This document shows, in pieces, positions 56,767 through 64,000 of a stretch of 64,000 nucleotides of DNA. The notes under the pieces were generated by a model, which saw nothing but the letters and a program-made list of their open reading frames with translations, ran no database searches and was not told the origin of the DNA. Each line of letters begins with the position of its first letter. Within the stretch, counting starts at the first letter, position 1. The stretch is from Chamaecyparis obtusa. Its lineage: Eukaryota > Streptophyta > Pinopsida > Cupressales > Cupressaceae. The stretch covers positions 431,042-495,041 of the forward strand of contig BSBK01000523.1 of the NCBI GenBank assembly GCA_027943335.1. Direction: 5' to 3'. The translations under genes were made by a program, and so were the position numbers.

Positions 56767-57785
56767 ATGCACTTCACAAGGTTTCACCTGAGGATGTCGA
56801 ATACTATGGAGGTCTGTGTTAAATGTGACTCATGTTCTCAGTTCCATAGAATAATTTTGCCAAAAAATTATAGAATTTGGCTTCAGCCGAAGGTGGATGA
56901 GGACGTTCTATCCCTTCATGTGGATGACTTAGCAATGGATAAAATGTTCTCTATTCATTCTCCTTCTATTCGGTGAGCGATTAGGCATGTAATAGGGGAT
57001 GAGATTCTTTCTCCTACTTCAAGGCAATTTTTGTTCCCTTCTAATCTGGTCTCGATTTTCTTGTCGAATGCTATGGACTTGTTACAGTCAGCCACACTTT
57101 TGGAGATCCTCATAGCGAAAGTAGTTCACCAACAATTTTGGAATGAAAAAAAGTTAAAAGTGGAAATGCAGAGTTATGATTTGTGGGCGGGACATGCTTT
57201 GGTGGGAGGATTGTTCACACAGTCTCAACTTCTGTAGAAGCATGAAATCATGGCTACTTATGATGCACTCCAAAAATCATTTGAAAAATAGAGTCCTTGC
57301 TTTATGAAATCCACCCCACAAGTTATTGTGAGAGCGTTGGGACATCAACTTGAGGAGTGTGTGAAAAGAAAGGGATTTGCACTGCTCAATCTTTTGGGGC
57401 TACCGAATAGAGATGCTTCATTTATACTCAGTCAAAGGGTGTCTTCTAGGATGTTTGCTGGCTCACAAGTTGGGAAGGATAGATTACTTGGTGCATGTAA
57501 TGTAGTTTTGTAGGGAAAGTATGGTGACTCCTTGGGTGTATGTACTAGTGACCCTTCAAATGTCATTCAATGCTCAGAGTGGTCTTGATCATTAATCAAG
57601 CTAAGGGATTCAGCTAGGATGTGGTTTTTGGTGATGTGCCTACTACTGCTGAGGTCGAGTCTCATGGAACGGGTTGGGAGTCTTCTCCTCAACCATGTAT
57701 GGAATCTAGTTGGGGTTATCCATTGCACGGTGTTAATGCTTTGGCTTCAAGTGAGGGGACCGAATGCGTAGAAATGGAGGAGTGA
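56767..57785 (+). pseudogene. Unidentified protein frame downstream of LINE ORF2
   Basis: From ATG 56767 one frame runs to about 57540 with four single stops (56974, 57235, 57289, 57511). It then appears to shift and end as an acidic Ser-rich tail at 57783-57785. Visible are CVKCDSCSQFHRIILPKNYR (a CX2CX2C-like cysteine group near the N-terminus), VDEDVLSLHVDDLAMDKMFS, LEILIAKVVHQQFWNEKKLK, LEECVKRKGFALLNLLGLPN and VFGDVPTTAEVESHGTGWES. I do not recognise the family. It may be a third LINE frame or plant sequence carried along by read-through. Confidence 0.5.
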
Positions 57786-58068
57786 GACATTTAGGATAAG
57801 AAATATCAGTTTTTGAAAATTTTGATACTCTGTCAAATTTAAATTGATTTTGTAAGTTGGAGGAAGTATTGTCTCCATACTGTATACAAGGTACTCTTCT
57901 ACCATCGATATAAGTATTTTGTAAATATCGATGATATAAAATTTTTGTATATTGCGACGATTCTAGGTTTTCTTATTGATTCTTTCTCGGTTGAGCATTT
58001 TTGAATCAAATTTATTTAATAAATATATTCAGTGGCTAGCCCACTTTTTCCAAAAAATAAAAATAAAA
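57786..58068 (+). other. 3' end of the LINE with A-rich tail
   Basis: Ends GTGGCTAGCCCACTTTTTCC (58032-58051), then AAAAAATAAAAATAAAA. GTGGCTAGCCCAC is a near-perfect inverted repeat (GTGG.CTAG.CCAC), a small hairpin of the kind that LINE RT can recognise at the RNA 3' end. Confidence 0.6.
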
Positions 58069-59057
58069 TTTGATATATACTATGTCAACATAAAGGCAAT
58101 CAAAGGCCAAGCAATTTCACACCAATTGGCAAATGCACCTCTACCTTCTAATCATTTGATGTTAATAGAATTACCTCGATGAAGGGATATTTACAATAGA
58201 AGAGCCAAGATAATGGAAGTTGGATTTTGATGACTCTTACACACAAAAAGGATCAAGCACCATCATAGTCTTCATCACTCCACAAGGAGATTATATTCCC
58301 AGGTCTTACAAACCAAGGTTTGATCACACCAACAACACATTTGAATATGAGGCACTGCTCATTGAGATACATGAGCATCCATGAAGACATCTAGGTACAT
58401 GAAGACACAAAGTGATCAAAGCATGAAGAAAACATCTCTCCAAGTTATTTGGGAGATCTTGAAGCCTATAATGGTTTTATGCAACAAACAATTTTAAGGA
58501 ATTGGTAAAACTCCTAAAGTGCCTAATAAGGACCTTAGGAGAAAAATGATGTAAAATGAGCCATTAGTGCTCCATGGGATTAAATTGAGTAATTAGGGTC
58601 TTGGATAGGTTGTTTGATCCTATGAAAGTGAAATCCATAAATTTGGATAACTTTAGAGGTCTAAAATGCAATAAAATGTAAGTTAGAATTTGAATTTTTA
58701 AATCTTAACGGCTAGTTATAAGGAATGGGAGGGAAATTAGAGTTTAATGTTGTTAGTGAGTTTAAATAATTCCAATTGGATGGGATCGGTTTGGGAAGTT
58801 ATCAGATTCTTATTTAGACTGGTTCCAATTCTGAGTTTGTAGAGGTGAAGGAATTGTACGGACTGACAACCAAATATGCAGGTTGTACATGGTTTTTGAG
58901 CAATAAAGAAGAGTTTTCTTACAAATTTGTTATTTTTCATTGATGATTCATTGAATCCAAAAAAGGATATTATTTTTATATGTTTATAAACTTGTTTTGA
59001 ATCTACTGTAAAGCATTTTTATTGAATTTCAAGCCCAAAAGGCTAACTGTGTCGTGA
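58069..59057. repeat. 988-bp direct repeat, right copy
   Basis: Begins TTTGATATATACTATG immediately after the LINE A-tail and ends GTGTCGTGA. It repeats the last 110 bp of the first RNase H frame (to 58182), the start of the second RNase H and 0.69 kb of the 1.6-kb insert. Downstream, the insert and the host element continue without a break, so this copy belongs to the original locus. Confidence 0.9.
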
Positions 59058-59998
59058 TAGTCATTGTTTTGGTAGGGTTTTTTACATATGAATTAAAGAT
59101 TCATCCCCATTCTGTGGTTACTGTGATTGGGGGATGAATACTAAAATTTTATATTATTTATTTAACCTTCTATGATGCAAGGATAACACTTGGATGTAGG
59201 TTGACCACCAAAGACTTGACTGATTACAGGGTTTTAGAGAAGAAAATGGAGGTATGGGTACATCAATGAACAATCTACCTTCATGAGGGGAATATTTTAT
59301 AACTTTAAGTACTTTTATATGTTCATTTAATTGTGAATCCACCATTTTTTATGTCTATAAAGGCTTGGAGGGTGTGGATTGAAGAAACCCTTGTTTTGAG
59401 GGCTTGGGAGTAGTCATTTTTGGGATTTTACATTTTCATTGATCAAATAACCTAACTGACTTAAGAATCCTTTGTTTTAAAACATTTGGAGGGAATTTTT
59501 AATGTATTGTTGGTTGGGGATAAGTATATCTTGTACTTGCTTTGTAAAATGACCCATTTTTATGCTTGAAACAGGGGCACAATCTGAGATTGGATATATT
59601 GGTCCAAAAAAACCTATGATGAGGTTGGGATATGTTAACAAGTGTTGAAAAGGGTATATGAATACCTTATTATTTTTTCTAATGTTTTTAAAAACTTGTG
59701 AGGAAAATCTACTTTCTGTCGTTGGAGACCTACCAGGGAAACAATTAGGCCTAATAGACAAATTAGAGGTTTGGGGTGTTGGGTATTGTGTAGAAACCCA
59801 AAAATTGTTAAATATTTCTAAATCCACCTTTTAAAGGTAAAAAAAAACCATTTTGGTGTTTGGGAAGCTGTGTGAGTCAATGGTGTGGTATTTTCTATTT
59901 GGAAGCCTTGGGGTTAGAAGGCCTAGTGGGGGCTTGAACCTTTCAAACTTTGATCAGTTGGAGTAAGATCTCCACCATCACCCCCAACCTCTACATAA
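58364..59998. mobile_element. Unclassified 1.6-kb insert in the second RNase H
   Basis: Host coding stops after FEYEALLI (58363) and resumes at about 60003 (Q.LQVYGYSQLIINRVNN). The intervening DNA has no protein similarity on either strand. CATT occurs at both ends (58360-58363 and 59999-60002) and may be a 4-bp duplication. The ends (GAGATACATG, CTCTACATAA) are not inverted repeats and lack TG...CA. Its first 0.69 kb is also present in the left direct repeat, so it was here before the LINE. Confidence 0.5.
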
Positions 59999-59999
59999 C

Positions 60000-60280
60000 A
60001 TTAGGATTTAAATAAATATCCCATGTAATATCCAATAACTACAAGTCTATGGATATTCTCAATTGATTATCAACCGGGTCAACAACAGCTACAACACTAA
60101 AGATGGTAAATTATTTCTGTATAAGGCTATCTTGGAAGACATAAAAATACACTTTGAGAAAATAACATTCGAGAAAATCCCTACGATAAGAAACAAGGAA
60201 GAAGATGTTATGGCTACTGTAGGATCTTTATTGGACATGCTTCCTAAGGTGATACAATGTGAATTCATGGTCAAATAGAT
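60000..60280 (+). pseudogene. Host Gypsy second RNase H, C-terminal part
   Basis: LQVYGYSQLIINRVNNSYNT, YKAILEDIKIHFEKITFEKI and NKEEDVMATVGSLLDML. The catalytic Asp of the GDS motif reads Tyr (GYS). It corresponds to the stretch at 16741-16930 of the nested element. It ends in TAG at 60276-60278. Confidence 0.8.
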
Positions 60281-61625
60281 TATGGTCCCTTCTTTTGAAG
60301 TCCCAAAGTTTGAGATTGTGTGAAAAATTATTGGTCCCTATTCACCTTAGTACCAAGACATTTATGACAATCTCACTATCCAAACCATTACCCAAAAACT
60401 ATCCCACAACCAAAATAAGTCCTTGATAAGGAAAGCCTCACATTACACTATCATTTCCAATACACTCTACAAATGAAGTCTAGACGGTGCACTCTTAAGA
60501 TGCCTCATCTTGGAAGAACCATAATCAAAAATATTATTACACAAGGGAATTTGTGGTGCCCACTCTAGTGGCTTGACCTTAGCTAAGAAACTTCTAATAC
60601 TTGGTTATTATTGGCCCACCATGGAAAAATATGCCTTCTTAATTGTTCATAAATGCAAAAAAAAAAAGATTCACGAGAACCTCATTCATGCACCAGCTCA
60701 GGAGCTACATCCACTAAATTCACTATGGCCTTTCTCACAGTGGGGGTTTAACCTCATTGGAAAGATCCATCCATTATCCTCCAATGATCATAAGTACATA
60801 ATCATAGCCATTGATTATTTCATGAAGTGGTTCAAAGCAATTCCAATGACCTATACAATTGGAAAATAGATTTCCAAGTTTCTCGTGAACTATATCATAA
60901 GCTAGTATGGAGTTCCACAAACCATTATCATTGATAATGGTTCCCCCTTCAAGAAAAAATAATGAAAGCTTTATGCAAAATTCCACATCCATCATAGTTG
61001 TTCTTCACTCTACTCCCCCCAAGGTAATGGATAGGTTGAGGCTACAAATAAAACAATCATTAAAATCTTGAAAAAGACGATCAATGAAGTTGGTCAAGAT
61101 TGGCACCTCCAACTCAACCCCACATTATGGGCATACCAAACTAGTTTCCATAAACCCATAGGAGCCACTCCATATTGACTAGTATATAGTAGCAAATCTA
61201 TCTTTCCAACAGAGGTCGAGCTCCCATCACTGTGAGTATCCCTTCAAAACATCATTTCAAATGAGGAATACCTAGTATCACAGCTACATGAGCTAGATTT
61301 GCTAGATGAAAAGAGACAAAATGCACTAAAACACTTGCAATCATATCAGAACCATCTCAAGAGAAGTCTCAATAAAAGGGACATACCATTATCTTTTGAA
61401 GTGGGTGATTTGGTTCAAATGGTAAATCAGAAAAATCAAGTTGAAAGAGAAAAACTAGGAAAAAATTGAACCAAAATGGTTGGGTCCATACATCATCATG
61501 ATAGTATATCGATTTGGAGAATATCAGATATCCACATTAGATGGGGAGCCTCTATCAGATCTTATCAATACCTTGCATCTGCAAAATTTCTATACATATC
61601 TCTTAGGATAGACCTATTTTCAAAA
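60281..61625 (+). pseudogene. Host Gypsy integrase
   Basis: Finger: LAKKLLILGYYWPTMEKYAF and C-K-K-K-K-K-I-H-E-N (the usual CxxCxxxGN has lost its second Cys), then LIHAPAQELHPL. Core: IAIDYFMKWFKAIPM (first Asp kept), IIIDNGSPFKKK (second Asp kept) and SPQGNG.VEATNKTIIKIL (third acidic residue kept next to a stop). C-terminal: HLQLNPTLWAYQTSFHKPIG, FEVGDLVQMVNQKNQVER and DLINTLHLQNFYTYLLG. Stops at 60867, 60903 and later, and frameshifts near 60960 and 61470. Confidence 0.87.
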
Positions 61626-61656
61626 AGTCAAAAAATACAGAAAAAAAAGGTTATCT

Positions 61657-61773
61657 GGGTGAAAACCAGGCAATCAAGCATTTTTGGTGACACAAAAATA
61701 GAAATACAAGAGAAACAAATCCATCCTATGGTGAAAACCACTTCAGTAGGCAAGTACCATGGTGAAGACAAGG
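61657..61773 (+). repeat. GGTGAAAACC motifs after pol (host element)
   Basis: GGGTGAAAACCAGG at 61657-61670, ATGGTGAAAACCA at 61728-61740 and CATGGTGAAGACAAGG at 61758-61773, next to A-rich DNA (61617-61650). Same motif, same place relative to integrase as in the two minus-strand elements. Confidence 0.75.
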
Positions 61774-63339
61774 AAATCTAACACCATGTGTAGGGATCAT
61801 GCTCTACCATCTATCATAACTCCAACCTGATATCACATGTCATACTGTTGCATTGTCCACAATAAAAATCAGTGGTCATCACTATCATGGATTGAGATTT
61901 GTCAGTTACCTTTGTCTAAAACACTCTTGCCATAGTTTGTACTAAGTTAGCCCATTGTGGTCATTCAACAATAAGGTGCCCATTGGTCCTAAACTAGGGG
62001 CACCTTGATGTCATGATTCATCAAGTCCTAAAAATACCAAAAACATTGCAAAAATTTCTTTAAAAAATCCTAAAAATTGAAAATAGTCCTTCAAAACAAC
62101 AAAAAATAGCACAAAATCATCCTATAAAACTCCAAATACATTTGCAAAAAGACCTTCAAAAGATTCAATAACATCATGAAAACATAAAACACTCATCTAG
62201 GATGACCATGTTTGGGGTGTCTATGATAAGGGCCTTCACTTGTGTGATACACCCCACATACCTCATCTCCAAACATACAAACCCCATGACAGACCAATTT
62301 TTTTTCACAAAAGATCTAAACAATTCAAGACAACCAAAAAAATAAAAAAACCAACAAAATTATACAATAAATATCCTTTTTACATAAGCCAATTCTCTGA
62401 CATTTCAACAAATATGCATTAAATGACATCATACATCACATATGAGCTTCAGTGGAACCAAGTCAAAATAATCAAACTAGTCAATAGGTCCTCATCTAGA
62501 CTACCTAAAATGTCTTATCTATCAACCAATCCCACAACAAAGTATTTTGTCAAAAATCATGTTGTCTTAGACAAGGGAAGCAACACTTTGAATCCGACAC
62601 ATAAGTCTTAGATGGGGTACCTTGTTCTTTAAATCAGATAGCATCAGCAATACATCAAAATTCAATGTCCAAACTAATGCAAAAAAAACACATAGACACA
62701 TAATCAGTACAACTCCAACTTGTTGAGTCAAGTTAGTCTTATTATGTCTTGATTTTTGTAAGTCATGTTTATATGCATCTCTAGGATGTCCAAAAGTGAT
62801 TTAGAGATGCCATGATGGTTCATGACTTATTTTCATTTGTCTTTTATTTGTGGAATGTTTGTTGTGAAATCTTAAAAGAGAAATCTGGGTGTCTTTGATA
62901 AGAGACTTGACATCCATATATAAATATCCAATTACAACATTGTAATGGATACTTTGGTTGTGATATGCTGCACATACATCAAATCTAAATTCTCAACCAA
63001 GATGGATCGGCCCACATTCCATGTTTGTTCAACATGCCTATTTTTAATGCAATACGATAATCATACCTAGACTGTTCATATCTCCATAAGATGGTATCCA
63101 CATTTTCTATAATAAACTGGCTCAATGATGATAAACAAATAGCTCAATTCAGTTGGAAATCAAAAGCATGGTTCTTGAAGCATTAATCTCTCTACTTACT
63201 ATAATCTAAAGGTTTCAATCAAGGATTCATTCCTTATAATTCTCTCATTCCATAACTATCATTTTCTGAAGAATCACTAACAATTATCTCTGGTAGTCCT
63301 AACAAATCCTTATGATAGAGTATCATGATACAAACAAAA
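61774..63339. other. Probable 3' untranslated part of the host Gypsy, no gene seen
   Basis: AT-rich, with A-rich words (62030-62150) built on AAAAT and CAAAAA. CTAGGGGCACC at 61995 is a weak polypurine candidate. No LTR could be delimited, as no second copy is in the window, and no protein similarity was found. Confidence 0.4.
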
Positions 63340-63640
63340 AAAGGTTGCATCCTCCATAATCATGTCATTACATATATAACTAATCAAGCATCATAAATAT
63401 AAATCACATTACATCCATCCATCATAATGCATTACATCTAGAAACATAGACATAAGCATGATCATATATAGGAAATGCATAACATCCATAACATAGAATC
63501 ATATCATAAATATTTTGCATCTAATAAGCATCACATCATAGGCATCATAGACACAACATGAAAATAAACATAGAACATATGAATCAACATCATAGAAAGT
63601 AAAGCATCATAAACATGAACACATAGAATCATATAAGGCC
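63340..63640. repeat. Low-complexity CATCATA/ACATA-rich stretch
   Basis: Words CATCATA, ACATAGA and CATAACATC recur without fixed period. The complement resembles the ATGTA-rich stretch of the outer element at 31380-31680, which lies at a similar place after pol. Confidence 0.6.
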
Positions 63641-63649
63641 ACCAAAACT

Positions 63650-63650
<1 letters not shown>

Positions 63651-63676
<26 letters not shown>
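63651..63676. repeat. (CA)13 microsatellite
   Basis: Uninterrupted CA dinucleotide run before the TA-rich tract. Confidence 0.95.
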
Positions 63677-63680
<4 letters not shown>

Positions 63681-63854
63681 TCTATATATATATATATATA
63701 TCTATATCTATATATATATATATCTATATATGTATATATATATATATATATACATATATAGATATATATATATATATAGATATATATCTATGTATATCTA
63801 TATAGATATATATATATATATATCTATATATATATATATATATATATATCTATA

Positions 63855-63908
<54 letters not shown>

Positions 63909-63909
63909 C

Positions 63910-63942
<33 letters not shown>

Positions 63943-64000
63943 CATATATAGATATATATATATATATATATAGATATATATCTATGTATATCTATATATA
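63681..64000. repeat. Compound TA/TATC microsatellite reaching the window end
   Basis: TA runs interrupted by single changes giving TATC, TATG and their complements (for example TATAGATATATATCTATG near 63776-63793). Two similar blocks of about 200 bp, beginning TATATGTATATATATATATA near 63726 and 63923, suggest a local duplication. Confidence 0.9.

Larger units (their letters stand above)
49206..58068 (+). mobile_element. LINE (non-LTR retrotransposon) with flanking 1-kb repeats
   Basis: ORF1 (DUF4283-like), ORF2 (endonuclease, RT, RNase H) and an A-rich tail (AAAAAATAAAAATAAAA at 58052-58068) lie on the plus strand, the arrangement of plant L1-type LINEs. The right copy of the 988-bp repeat begins at the first base after the tail, exactly where a target duplication should begin. 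8.9 kb is long for such an element. The excess is the SINE-like 5' part and a 1.6-kb stretch after ORF2. The region 49512-50100 shows nothing recognisable. Confidence 0.8.
190..61625 (+). mobile_element. Underlying old Ty3/Gypsy retrotransposon, split by four insertions
   Basis: Gag and pol pieces on the plus strand occur in canonical Gypsy order: gag (190-339, 6916-8994, 45101-45540), protease (45709-46011), G-patch-like linker (46146-46625), RT (47395-47801), RNase H (47808-48331), second RNase H (48360-48515 and 60000-60280) and integrase (60540-61625). The frame reads through the Copia insertion and through the 36-kb insertion once one target-site copy is ignored, which shows the pieces were one gene. 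Many nonsense codons, several frameshifts and an RT deletion make it the most decayed layer. LTRs are not visible; they lie outside the window or are unrecognisable. Its proteins match the two minus-strand Gypsy elements domain for domain, so all three belong to one clade, probably Tat-like because of the second RNase H. Confidence 0.8.

Noticed and set aside
48218..59057. 988-bp repeats as LTRs of an unrecognised element
   Set aside because: The left copy is continuous with upstream RNase H coding and the right copy starts directly after a LINE A-tail. The repeat holds coding sequence of the host element.
63730..63951. Long Ile/Tyr frame at the window end, and a similar one at 49302-49616
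   Set aside because: Pure translation of TA microsatellites.

Overview
The window is eukaryotic plant DNA made almost entirely of decayed retrotransposons. It holds Ty3/Gypsy polyproteins with a second, archaeal-type RNase H, a Ty1/Copia element with a tRNA-iMet primer site, a plant-type LINE whose ORF2 ends in an RNase H, and a plant mobile domain (PMD) gene. I see no intact host gene, rRNA, functional tRNA or CRISPR. The AT-rich composition, 18-kb Gypsy elements and deep nesting fit a large plant genome. A gymnosperm is plausible, but the sequence does not prove it.

The layout is a set of nested insertions with near base-level borders. The ground layer is an old plus-strand Gypsy element. 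Its gag runs 190-339 and 6916-8994, and its pol runs 45101-48515 and about 60000-61625. Four blocks interrupt it: (a) a Copia element at 340-6915 (target duplication GACTT/GACTA); (b) a 36.1-kb block at 8995-45100 (perfect duplication GTATG), itself a minus-strand Gypsy element; (c) a LINE-bearing 8.9-kb segment at 49206-58068, flanked by 988-bp direct repeats of host sequence; (d) an unclassified 1.6-kb insert at about 58364-59998. Inside (b) sits a second minus-strand Gypsy element at 12386-30108, and inside its gag sits a 3.4-kb TG...CA insert at 22122-25519 (duplication ATATG), probably a solo LTR.

The three Gypsy elements share one plan: gag with a CHHC knuckle, a D-x-G protease, a glycine-rich G-patch-like segment, RT, RNase H, a second RNase H and integrase. 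After integrase comes a tract with repeated GGTGAAAACC motifs. The 18.4-kb element (b) also carries a PMD gene in antisense between pol and its 3' LTR. Upstream of that gene lie a helically phased TTGAC array, a TATA box and four consecutive hairpins. The younger nested element landed in the middle of the PMD gene.

All coding units are broken. Many stops are TAG or TGA where CAG or CGA is expected, which fits decay of methylated cytosines. The points most worth a second look are the antisense PMD unit and its 5' region, the LINE with kilobase-long flanking repeats and an unidentified extra reading frame, and short motifs conserved in the non-coding parts of the Gypsy elements.
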